From Pelargonium nanum (lineage: Eukaryota; Streptophyta; Magnoliopsida; Geraniales; Geraniaceae), in contig JAYMTF010000172.1 in NCBI GenBank assembly GCA_036897485.1, positions 1 to 47,484 on the forward strand: a stretch of 47,484 nt of DNA, read 5' to 3'. The position numbers were made by a program, and so were the translations under genes. The number at the start of each line of letters is the position of its first letter. The first letter of the stretch is position 1. The notes beneath the pieces are model-generated. The model was not told the origin of the DNA, did no database searches, and worked only from the letters and a program-made list of their open reading frames with translations. This document shows positions 23,901 through 35,100 of this stretch, in pieces.

Positions 23901-26900
23901 GCTGCATTACAATGAGCCTGACAAAATCACATGTCTAGTACAAGAAAAGTGAATTATTCTTGAGTTTCACATACCAAATAAACTTCTTTTTATTTCTTTT
24001 TCCGATCACTCCTATCTTGAAGAAGCAATGAAATAATTTTCAATCATATGAAGCGTAGTGGTAAATTTGGACTCACTGAAAAAGTAATTGCAAAAAAATT
24101 CCAAAATACAATATCAAAGGTGAAGTAAGAAACATCGGGTAGACTTTACCTGTTACAAATATCTCGAAGGCACATCCGTAGTCGACGAAGAGCGTGTTGC
24201 TCTGCTTCAACCTTGGCTTTCAGCTCAGATGCCTTTAGCCCACTCGTCACTTTTGGTGCTTTGGGTAGTTCAGGCAGGGGTGCTGTTTCATTCAGCTTTT
24301 TTGTCATGCCTTCCATAAAGACTGACAAAGCAGCTTGAATTAAACGTTCAAAAAACAAACATCTGTTTTCAGTTGATGGTTTGCCCAATTGATACCTGAA
24401 AAAAGATAAACAAAATATGAGTATAAAACTAAGTTCAGGAATGAAAGCAATTAAAATTAAAAGATGGTATTGGTGACATAAGAAAAACTAGCATATAGCA
24501 ATCAACCCGGGAAAAGTTTGTATTGAAGCAAAAAAGCTTGCCAAAAGTATTATTTTTCAAAACTTTTCTACCAAAACAGAAAAAAAATCTTAACATAGAT
24601 AAATCTGACATCTATTTCATTCAGAAGTCCGTTATTTTCCTCACAGCAATAATGACAGATTAATTAATCCACAGCTGAAAATTAAAATAAGATTGGAAAG
24701 GAACTAAATGATGGGATCTAAACATATATAGTTGCTTAAGTAAGTAACATACACAGTACGAGGTGGAAATACTCTAAGAGAATCTGGCTCAACTTCTGAA
24801 ATAGGAACTGAGGATGTCCCAAGTAATAATATGGGCAAGTCTGATGACAATTCTTCCAACAGAGTCAGGAGAACAGCTTTGAGCTGATCATGAGCCTGCA
24901 AAATCAAATTGATAATACTTAGTCTAGTGACTCTAATGAGCTCGATCTGAAACACAACATAAAAAATATCATAATTATTAGGCACACAACATTTGATTAG
25001 CAACAATAATAAGATAAACAAAACTCAGCGCGTGCTCACATTCTCCCACCAAAGGTTAAAATGAGGTAAATAGAGTATCGATGGTGTAGTTCTCCTTGCT
25101 TCACCAAATATATGCACCAAGGCCTCCTCTGGTGTTTTCGCACTAGGATCAGAAAGAAGTGATGGAAGACCTAAAGAATGTACGGGAAATTTTTCCAGCT
25201 CATGCAGAACTGCCGGGCCGAGATGATCCTGTAAAACTAAAGCAGTAAGTACATTTTAGTTTACGGTTCCCACAGAGACTAGACAGTTAATATCAGAAAG
25301 TTCCGAGATAATTACCAGTCCAGCACCTTCTACACCGCACAGAAGAAGCCTAGGCCTGTACACAAGAGGAATTGCTGAACCATATGAGAGCATTGAAAGT
25401 TTGGTTAACTCTGATGAACCAGTAAGAGGGGGAAAGTTATCAGTTATGTGATCCATAGCCTTCTGGAGATGTATTTGTAAACATGGTGCAACAACTAAAG
25501 ACAATGGCCTAGAGTGCACAATAGATCCTCTGTGAGCAGCAGGGGTAATTGTTGACATGGCATCTATAAAGTGATGCTTCCCAACCTTTACTGAATCAAC
25601 ATCTATCACAAACTTATCATCACTTGTATAAACTTGAGGATATTTTTCGCGGAAAGCACGTATAGCAGCTTCAGTACAGAGAGCCTTTAGATCAGCACCA
25701 CAATATCCTACACAACTAGCTGCAAGCTCTGATCTTAGTTCGTTTGAGGGAGGATGTTTCCATTTGCGAGTGTGAATATCCAATATTTCAGCACGTGCCT
25801 CACAACCAGGAAGGGGAAAGTTGAACTCGCGGTCAAATCTACCAGGGCGACGCAGTGCTCCATCAATAGCATCAATCCTGTTGGTTGCTCCGATCAAAAC
25901 AACTTGTCCACGAGAATCAAGGCCATCCATCAAAGCTAATAAAGTTGACACAATTGAATTGTGTATCTGCTCTTGTTTGCTAGATCTCACCGGAGCTAGT
26001 CCATCTATTTCATCAAAGAATATTATGGAGGGTTGATTTCTCTGTGCTTCTTCAAAAAGTAATTTTAGTTGTCTTTCAGCCTCACCAACCCACTTGCTAA
26101 GTACATCAGCACCCTTCCTCATGTAAAAACTGACTTTCTGGCCAGCCTTAGAAGCAGCACAGGCTAATGCCCTTGCAATCAATGTCTTCCCAGTGCCAGG
26201 AGGACCACATAACAACACTCCCCTTGGTGGAGTGATGTGATAACTAGCAAAGAAATCCGGATACAGTAATGGAAAGAAAACCATTTCCTTTAAAGCATCA
26301 ATATATTCAGATAGCCCACCAATCTCATCAAAACTTACACTCTCATCAATCTGTAAAGGTTGGATATCCGCCCCTCCCTTAGAGCTAGGCCCAGCAGTTT
26401 GAATCCCTGAACTCAAGGTTGCAAAAGCATCACCCTGATGACCCCAACCAGATGCAGCAATATTCAATCCCAAACTTGTTGTCCCATTCATGTCTAGTCC
26501 CCCAAGGAGCCAAGGTGGGCCAGATCTGGCACCTCGGCCCCAAGGAATAGCTGGGCCTTGGTCTAGCTCATCCACAAGAAGGGAATCATCAGATTCGTCC
26601 ACCCTATTTAGACGATGCCGCTTATGGATTCGAGATCCACCCTTCCTCACATCCCTGCCAACCTTGGTCCCCATTCCTTGATGCAATACCCTGCGAGGTG
26701 ATCTAGTTCTTTGCTTACCTTCTTCCATAGAGAATCTGCGGACCTCTGCTCGGTTACGAAGATCGTATCGCCTTCTTCCCTCTTGTTCTTCTTCACCTTC
26801 TTCGTCATCACCATCTTCCTCTCCTTCATCTTCGCCTTCGCCATCACCATCACCTTCATCCTCATCCTCATCCACACCATTATCGTCAACCTCATTGCCA

Positions 26901-28266
26901 TTTTCTGTTTCTTCTAGGACAACCTTGTCATCAGAAGTACCTTGCTCGTCATCCTCATCCTCATCATCATCAGATTGTAAATTTAACTGTTCTCTGGGAT
27001 TTACTTTGGAACGGCGTGGTCGCAATCCTTCACGCCTAGGCATTGATTTAGCCCCAGCAATCTTTTTACGCTTTAGAGATGAAAAATCATCTTGACCCAC
27101 ACTATTATCCATCCGATTCCTCCTCAAAGGTCGATATGTCGGTCTCTGAAACAAAATCATCTAAAGCTTTAGTCCTAAACAAAAAAATCATGCTTCACTT
27201 TTTTATTTTATTTTTTATGATGTGAAGGCCTCAAACCCTATCAAAGCAAAGACTAATTAACAGACCACCATAAAATTGCATGCTTGGGAGAGTACATAAA
27301 ACCTCACCATTAAGTCTTCATCCTCTGAACCAGAACTGTCAGTGTAATCTTCAAGGTTTACAGACATCCTCCTCTTTCGGGTAGAACGCCTAAGGTTGGT
27401 TGAGACTGACTGCAAAGAATATCATCAAATTCACATATCACAATATCAGAAAGCCTGACAATTGAGAAAAGTAGTTGATATTTTGATGTAGCTAAGTTTC
27501 AAAAGTCATGTATCTTAAGAAATGTGTAAGAACTAACCAGCCTTAACCAAGAATAGAATAGTTTTATAAGCATGTTCCTGTCAGAAGATCATTAGAATCT
27601 TAAGAAAATAAATGCAGAACAATTAAAATTGTGATTCATCCTCTAAAATATCAAAAGAAGAAAAACATGGATGAAAATATTTAAAACAAACAGTTTAAGA
27701 CTCGCTAATTTCCAGGTTTGTATCTTCAAAAGCAAATACCAATAGTAGTAATAGTAAAAATAGGACAGAATTCATTTTAATACAGCTCAGCTCTTAAACC
27801 ATCTGAGTAAAACAAACATGTGAAGTTATGGGGTTAAGAATTTAGACAATATATCCAAATTCTTGCCCCCTTGATGAAAATGAATTTTAATGGCAACGAA
27901 ATATATCCAAATTTCTATATTCTTTGTAAGTGAGAGAAAAACCAACCTTCTCTGTAAAGAATAACACTTGACTTAAACTGCTCAAGATCATTTGATTTTG
28001 TCTGGCAATGTGAATAACAAAAAGAAAAAGAAAATACTTACACTAGTCTTTGGAGTTCGTACTGGTCGATTTCCAGGACGCAACATCTTTGCAATTTGTG
28101 AAGCTGCTGTCCTTGTCTTAGTCTTCCCTTTCTTGGTACGAATCATAGTTGGAGTGTAATACATGTATGCACGATTAAACATTTTCGGCCTCCTCCTGAG
28201 CCTATCGCTTGTACGTACTGGCCCAGAAACAGGCCCATCGCCCTGGTCAGATCGTTTCGGATACAT
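20924..28266 (-). CDS. BRAT1: ATAD2/BRAT1-type AAA-ATPase with bromodomain
   Basis: Nuclear chromatin AAA-ATPase of the ATAD2/Yta7 family; the Arabidopsis homologue acts against transcriptional silencing at methylated loci. Ten coding exons: 28266-28042, 27409-27308, 27145-25316, 25228-25040, 24895-24753, 24395-24150, 23308-23122, 22439-22374, 22279-22027, 21315-20924, giving 1210 residues, equal to the length I recall for the Arabidopsis protein. The N-terminus is basic (TSDRLRRRPK), followed by a long Asp/Glu-rich stretch (~170-240). AAA1 has Walker A GPPGTGKT (~422) and Walker B IIFFDEID (~482). The second AAA module (RLLLCGVEGAGLDHLG, ~710) has no Walker A Lys, as is usual in this family. 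The bromodomain spans ~895-1000 with NPMD and the acetyl-lysine-reading Asn in AYNGDDYN (~977). The protein ends FAEDKANF. The intron after 23122 has a GC donor (AAAG|GCACGT). Confidence 0.94.
23404..23832. mobile_element. Fold-back (long inverted-repeat) MITE, ~429 bp
   Basis: The left arm begins GGGAAAAATACAG and continues CTTACTAC, TTACACCTCCATAT, then TTTTAATGGAGAAATTC and CTTTGCACTTGGCATTC. The right arm, read on the other strand, begins AGGATAATTACGG and continues ATTACTAC, TTACACTCCATATG, then CTTTAATGAAGATATTC and CTTTGCACGTGACATTC in the same order. The two arms, ~150-200 bp each, are therefore imperfect inverted copies. Both ends abut TTA (23401-23403 and 23833-23835), a plausible 3-bp target duplication. 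It lies in the BRAT1-like intron between coding exons 6 and 7 and carries no ORF. Confidence 0.75.
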
Positions 28267-28314
28267 GGATAATGCTAGCTTTGGAGAGAACGTCCTCCCA
28301 TATACTATGAGCAC

Positions 28315-30463
28315 CTATGCTAACAACACAATCAAAAAGCCACAATTTCAGTTTCAGTCTCATAGTCGAAAGAAATAAATGATCACATGTTCTCCAAATC
28401 AAAAGAAGGTTGAACCCTTGTCCAAACTCCTATATAGAGAAAATATTTTGGCCAATATCAACAGAGTTCAAAATTGAAATAGAGAAACAATTCAAAGCTC
28501 CAAAACCATGGGGCAAGTAGAGACTGCCAGCTTACTTTCAAAGTAATTAAGTAAGGGTGATGATCAAACAGATGGAATATGCTCACGAATAAGAGCATAA
28601 TCAAACATGTTGCAAGTCATAATTTAAATTGTCAAATGATGCTACAAGTGTCACAAATTACACGCTTTGAAATATCAAATAATCACAAGCAATTTTCATC
28701 AACGGCTCATGGTTTGTTATAGCCTAACATCCAACAATTACATGAAAGCACTTTCATGCACCCTTTTCATCAATCCCTAATTTACACATGCTAGCCGAAC
28801 ACACAGCATATGATTTGTTATCTAATTTTTTTTATAAATAAAAAAAACACAAATTAAGTGAAAGAGAACATTTAAATCTAATGAAATGTCTTTTAGGTCA
28901 ATTCAATCAGTCCTAGCCATGATTAATATTTAATTATTTAACTCCACTTCCTTGGCTTTTGGTCAAGAGAGAGCCAAGTAGCCAACTAATACTATTGTCC
29001 CAGTGACTCTTCAAACGTTGCAATTTCCCATTAAATAGTTTATACTTGAATTATATTTTTACTAGGAAAGCCTGGAAGAATAAGAAATTCAGTGTTCATC
29101 AGTTAACATTAGGATACAGAATGTTGGATGCTTCTATCTACTCTCCTTGTATAAATATTTCAAGACTTGATAAAAGAAGGTGACTTGTATATGCTATACC
29201 CCACTTCCCATTTAAATTGATGAATTTATTGAAATGCTATTGCTAAGGTTAAAGCCAATGCCTAGACAGTTCCTCTAAGGCATGTAAGTATCTTTGACAT
29301 GCTACAAAATTATGGGCCCCAAAACTGTCTTTTGCCAAACACAATCTTCACAGACAAAAGACTGGGTCTATAACCTTTTCTTCATGGTACATTCTTCTTA
29401 TACCTTTGATAAGGATAGTTTTGTTGGACTAGCATTAGTCATATTATAAATAGGCATTTCTCCTCTTAAGAATGCACTCCTAAATTTGCATGTCTAAACA
29501 AAAGATGTATGGGATTTTAGAAAGCATTCCTACATGTTTACTCTTTTTTCCATTTATAGTAGATGCAAGACTCATAATCAGGCATGCAGTTTCATCTATA
29601 AGGATGCATGGATTCCAACTTAATTTAATATCACAGTTTTAGGAAGTTGTGTTTTCATTGTATGTTGTACTGCTTAGTCTTTTATATTCCTATGAGACCA
29701 AATTAGCTAGTTTGGCAATCCTAGTCATACTGGAAGGAAGATGCATTTCTAATATATATTTTTTTTGTTTTGGTATTAGGGACATATATGTACCTGTCAA
29801 AATTAAAATTTAACTTGAGATTTGCGAAGGAAAGAAAATGCAACTTCAAGTCATCAGGGGAAAAAGTTAAAATGCGGTTATGAAGTATTCCCCTTCTTTT
29901 TTCCAGCCTCACTTGCTTATTTACCCAAACATTTCCAATTCCCTTCGCGCAAAAGGGTGTTTAGACTTTCATTCTCTCAATTAGTTAACAAATCATGAAC
30001 CAATTTCCCATCCATTTACAGCATGTTGCATTTCTCTCCATCTCCTATGTCATCACTCATCAGTACTTTTCTCCTCTATTATTTTAATCATTTTGCCCCT
30101 TGCATTCTAAAAAACTCAGCACTCACTAAACAAGCTTCGCCTACTGCTACTTCAAAAATATAATTCAGCACTAGTCTTAGAAACCAAAGCACCAGAATGA
30201 GAAGAAAAAATAATACTATAATCCATGTTTCCAAATCATTACAGAAACTAGCATCAATACATTGCATGCAAAAGCGGAAAAGATATGTCAACTGAATGAA
30301 AGATGAACAGATAAAACAAATTGAAAGCAAAAAATCCTTAAAATTTATGATAAAGTGCAACCAAACAAAGCGGAGAAAAAGATGCACATTCCTCAATTTC
30401 CTGCGGAAATTATCATCACCACAACAAAAAATCTTCACGGAGAAACGAACGGTGTAGAGTTAC
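28315..30463 (-). other. 5'UTR intron of the BRAT1-like gene, 2.15 kb
   Basis: On the minus strand a leader ending AAACAAG is followed by donor GTAACT (30463). An acceptor TTAGCATAG ends at 28315, 48 nt upstream of the start codon. The interval is AT-rich with no supportable ORF or element. Long first introns in leaders of plant housekeeping genes often carry expression-enhancing sequence. The borders are inferred and need a transcript. Confidence 0.5.
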
Positions 30464-30481
30464 CTTGTTTAAGATCTACTT

Positions 30482-30529
30482 GCAGCGTCTGAGAAGATGC
30501 TCAGTGCAGCGTCGGAGAAGAAGCTCAGT
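30482..30529. repeat. Two tandem 24-bp units in the BRAT1-like leader
   Basis: GCAGCGTCTGAGAAGATGCT and GCAGCGTCGGAGAAGAAGCT, each followed by CAGT, are adjacent copies with two mismatches (30482-30505 and 30506-30529). The period is a multiple of three, but the region is predicted leader, not protein. Confidence 0.8.
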
Positions 30530-30582
30530 GTAGCTCCGGTCAGATAGAGAGTAAAACCCAGGCTTTTTGGTTCGGGGAGGTT

Positions 30583-30830
30583 GTGTATATAAAACCTAAG
30601 AACAGGGGAACGAGTTTTAGTTTCAAGAACACTCGGTGAGTCCAGCGTCCCGAGTCGCCAGCTCGTTACCCTTGTGAGGGACCCACTTTTGACTTTGACT
30701 ATGGGCCACGTGGACAAATATTTGTGTTCCTGGACGCGTCCATTGTACCCAACGGGATAAGCCATTGAGAGATCGCCACGTGTCCCAAAGTTTAGCAATT
30801 GATGACGTGTTAGTGGGAGGGAGGTGTTCT
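30583..30830 (-). promoter_or_regulatory. Core promoter and cis-element cluster of the BRAT1-like gene
   Basis: On the minus strand GGTTTTATATACACA (about 30583-30598) is a TATA candidate about 30 nt before a CT-rich leader. Upstream there are two tandem TTTGACT W-box cores (30687-30700), a GGGCCACGTGG that overlaps a TGGGCC site II motif and a G-box (30703-30713), a second G-box GCCACGTGTC (30775-30784) and a GATGACGTGT (about 30801-30810). The motifs are seen; their regulatory use is inference. Confidence 0.5.
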
Positions 30831-31100
30831 TGTGATGTGGCGCATCCTTATTGGACACCAGTTTTTAGAATAGCCCTCTATTGAAACACAGTTGATTGTT
30901 GGCAATAATTTTATTTTTCATATTAAATAGACACAAACCTCATTGGTGTGAATTCTTTCCAACATTGGCGGATAAAAGTCTCATCCAATGAATTATGATT
31001 GAGATTATTTTTTCGCTAATAAGAAAAGTATCTGAAATATCATCTAATTAAGGAAAGAGAAAAGTGAACTGGAGTATGGGTCTGTTATGCGCCAACTATA

Positions 31101-31380
31101 GTGGCGATAGAGAAACAACGTTGTGAGGTTGGTAGGTTCTTAACAAAGGCCCGAATAGTTTTTTTTTTACAACTCGAGACAAGTTTAGGCCTCAATTTGT
31201 AGGCCAATGAAGGGTGTGATAATATCTAAAATGCAGATGTCAATGAATGGTTGGGTAGGAACGGGAGAAGGTCATTTTCTGTTTGAGTTTTTTCATGAAA
31301 AAGATGTTGTGAGGATGGTGATACAGGGACCATAGACGTTTAAACATTGTGTTCTGATTTGTAAACAATTTCAAATAGGT
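31101..31380 (+). pseudogene. Degraded LINE ORF1 fragment (DUF4283-like)
   Basis: In one frame 31198-31380 reads CRPMKGVIISKMQMSMNGWV, then GEGHFLFEFFHEKDVVRMVI, QGP, stop, TFKHCVLICKQ. This fits the plant retroelement DUF4283 pattern (WRP-KGV, F-F-FFHE-DV-RV, GPWTF), with the usual Trp of GPW changed to TAG at 31333-31335. About 100 bases upstream, in a different frame, CEVGRFLTKARI (from about 31131) fits the preceding VGRFLTERPI motif, so a frameshift lies between, probably in the T run at 31159-31168. It is a non-functional relic between the BRAT1-like promoter and the EFR3-like 3' end. Recognition is by motif only. Confidence 0.7.
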
Positions 31381-32125
31381 AAACGCACTACGTAAATGTC
31401 ACTTTGACCTCGAAATGTCATTTTAACCTTCAAATGAGTGTCAATTTACTGTTGTCGATTGGACAACCGGCACAACATACAAATTTACAAACAATAGGTT
31501 GCAAGTGTTGGGATCGAGCAAGTACGTGCGTCTTCGAAAAATGCTAACGCCCTAGTACCCTGCTCTTTGTAAGAAATAAGAAAGACTCAACAGTCGGGAT
31601 TCGCCACTAGGAGCCCACTTGAGGAAACATGGGTGAATCACACTTTCATACTAGGCGAATAAACTTTTAAAGATCCAACTACATAAGAGGGGGTTAAACA
31701 AAGTGAAAGGTAAGCTCACGTTATCATACATAGAATTAGGATTTGAAGAGGAGCTCAGTTCCTAATTTAGGCACCGGAGGGACTCCAAGCGGAAGGAGTT
31801 TTATTTTACGGGATGAATATTGAAGGTGAAGTTGAAAGGGATCCTTTAGCCGACAGATCAACACTGTTACTGCATTTTACCGTACAACAAAGCATAAGAA
31901 AAATAAAATTTCTCCTGTTGATGTTTTAATTCATTTCAACAAATGAAATAATCTCATCTATTAATTATATAATAATAAAATACCATGCATGCTAGCGTCT
32001 TTTAGGTTTGTGACTGATGGAACACAAATTGAATGCCTTAAAATTCATGTTCAAAAGAATTAAAATCAATAAATAGTTACATACAAGTAATGTACAAGGA
32101 AGGTAGCAAGTTATTAGCAATAGCA
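31381..32125. other. Intergenic DNA downstream of the EFR3-like gene
   Basis: About 745 bases without a supportable gene. The part from about 31500 to 31870 is less AT-rich than its surroundings (CACCGGAGGGACTCCAAGCG near 31772) and could be further retroelement remnant, but no protein motif confirms it. The 3'UTR of the EFR3-like gene must occupy the right end. Confidence 0.4.
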
Positions 32126-35100
32126 TTAGCATCCAGCTGCTTTAATGAACTTGTCGTAAGGGCTGGACGGCGGTAGCCTGAAGGGCTGTTGTCCGAGCTC
32201 GCGAGGACATGGAAGAAATGAATCATTCGGACGGACCTGCTCCTTGTTTCTCCATATCAAATCTTCTTCCGGTAGCTCCACTTTCAGGTCCCGCAACGCG
32301 CCATTGTTTTCACTTTCCCATGAATATTCTATGGCCTTCAGTTCCTGATGAAGCTTGAAACTGTGCAGCACAGACATCTTCTCCTGCTTCCCACTTATGA
32401 GGGCCTCACATTGACTTTTCATTTGGTCGTAAGGTACTGGCGTTGAGCTCACTGGGTCGTTTGCAACTTGTTGGGCCGTCTCAACAACCTGTTAAACGAA
32501 GAAACCATACATATTACTGATATTCATTGTCTGAGGCTAATTTAACTTCAAAATTGTTTTAGAAGTTGAAGAGAAGAGCTCGTCGTACTGATTCCATAAG
32601 CTCGTTCACACTTAGGATGTCTACTGTGTTGGTGGAGGTTGATGTTTTGCGATCTGACTGGCTTCCTCTTCCTTGATGGAACATTGCATCTTCTTCCTCG
32701 TCGAACAAATCAGCTTCAGCCAATACCTGTAAAACACCATCACACAGTGATGTATCTGTTAGAGAACCAACTCAACTATAAGTTTCACCTGATAGTTGAA
32801 TTCCTGCAAGCTCATTGTGACTTTGACATTCCCACCATGTTAACCAACTAAATTAAAAGTTTAAGCTGATAGTTGAAGTCCTCATTTATAGTTTTAATAT
32901 TATATTCCAACAGTATCTGTTAAGTAAAAAGCTCGTAACCTTAAGATAACAAGGATACAGTTATTACAAATCCTACCTCGTTGAAAGGTGGATACTCCAA
33001 CTGATCAAGAGGAGAACATGGCCGCGTTGTATCCATATATAACGAGGCTCCAAATGGATATGCATCGTCAGGTGAAAATCCCTCTAAGAGTTGTTTCTGG
33101 ATGTCTGATAACTCCTCCTATGGGAAAAAAATAAATTAGAGAGTTTAAACAACAAATCTTGAAAAGAAAACCGTAAAATGACAAGACTAAAGTGACAATG
33201 GGCTTGATTAGTAGAACATCCGATAGGTATTATTATCACCTCTGACAATTTTGCATATTTAGTTTTGAAGTGGGATACCACAGCCTCCTTCAAATGATTT
33301 TCATCTGATTCTATAGCCATGAGAGACTTCAATGCAGAAACTTCATCTTCCTGAGATCCATATGCTTTCTCTTTATCAGGGTCAATGTGAACTGCTTGCA
33401 ATCTAATATTGTCAACTAGCTCTAGATATGGATCAACCTGTAAAAAAATTTAATAAATTGTCCAATAGTACTAAAAAAAAGGCTTGAAATACTACTTTGT
33501 AATCCCAAAAAGAATAGTCAAGAGTGAGAGACAAACTGTTGCGCCTGTCAGATAAGCTTTAACAATAGGAATTAGCTCTGGGAATCTGCTTGCCCTGGCT
33601 GAGAAAATAAGCATGTATGATGCCAATGTAAACAAAGACCTTCTGCGAGACGGTCGTATACCTCCTTCAATATGTATTCAAGAACATACATCAGAAAACC
33701 TTTTCATGAAATGAGTATTATATTTTCACAATTCATCAATTTGGTTGCGTCACAAGGCTTCAGATGGACAATATGGGTATAACCAAATAAAAATTATCCA
33801 TTCATTAAATTTCATGAACAGAAATACTCAATAAGAAAACCAGCTGACCATTTTGATCCAGAGAGATTCTTCTGAGCGACAATGCCAGTTGAAAGCATCG
33901 AACTAAAGCGATGTGACTGGACGTCTGTCATGAGCAAAATAGTTCATTAAGCAATTTGAGAATAGCAATCAGTAAAGCAAGATGCATACAGAAGATCCCA
34001 CCTTAGATCGAACAAACAGTAAAGCAATGTTATAAGTGTGGGCCATTGCTTCAAAATTTGCAGGGGTGTTTTCCATAGATGTAGCTTGAACCCATATTGA
34101 TGATAGTATAAGACTCACTTGATGACTACTTAATCGGAAAGATGCTGGCTCCTGCAAAAGAAAAATGGATATATAGGACATTTATATGCGGTTTAAAATC
34201 ATTGAACCCACTTAATAACTATCCAACAAAATATAAATCATAACCTGTGGAATGACAAAACAACAGATAGGTATATGGCCACTAATTAGGGCTTAGAATG
34301 AATTGTTCCAGTCAGTAACTAAACAAAATATATAAACTGTAACTTGTGAAGTACGAAGCAAAAGCATTCAGAGTTTCATACCGTATTTCCACCAGTCAAA
34401 TCGTGGTTAAAGCTGCATGAGTGACCATGAGATGAGGGCAACTTAGATTGTTTCAAACCTTCATCTGATATATGATTTCCTTCGTCCCTCAGTTCTCCCT
34501 CCACTAATTGTGTTTTGCCCTTATTTTCATCACAAAGGGAGAAACTCCCACTCCCACCCTTCTGTGTTGTACCGACTGCAAAAATCCTAGAAATTACCTT
34601 CGAAGTTTTCTTGTTCTTGTCTGACCAAGAAGAAAGCACTGGTGGCATAAGTACAATAGAGAAAACACTGTGGGCGCCTACTCGTGTTTCAGGGTCTGGG
34701 TGGGCCATTGCTAGGAGTAACTGATGGAATAGAGCATCAGGGAAAGCCTGAACAGGAAACAAATATAATGGCCATGAACTTGTATGACTTCACAAGACTA
34801 GAATAGCATAACAACCTGCAATATTTAAGTGCATTTAGTTACCTTGTTGTGATACAATACATTAGGGATGGAAGAGATAATTTGTGCAGTACGATGAACT
34901 GCAGATATAGTTGTTCTCGCTATAATTGTTGAAGTTGAAATATTCTCCAGTACTATAGCCATCATATCAAGAATATGACCCACATCACCAACCTGTTAAT
35001 GAAAACAGATTATATATATGTAAAGTCAGTGGAAAAAAATGCTGGCTCAAAATGATATAACTAGAACGGCCTAGCTTCTGAGTGGTATATTACTATTATC

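Noticed and set aside
26647..26917. Met/Lys-rich and Phe/Ile-rich frames opposite or offset to the acidic tract
   Set aside because: They are alternative-frame readings of the GAT/GAA-rich acidic stretch of the BRAT1-like protein.
30469..30858. 129-codon minus-strand open frame upstream of the BRAT1-like gene
   Set aside because: It spans the predicted promoter and TATA box; its apparent repeat (FSDAALS) is just the 24-bp leader duplication.
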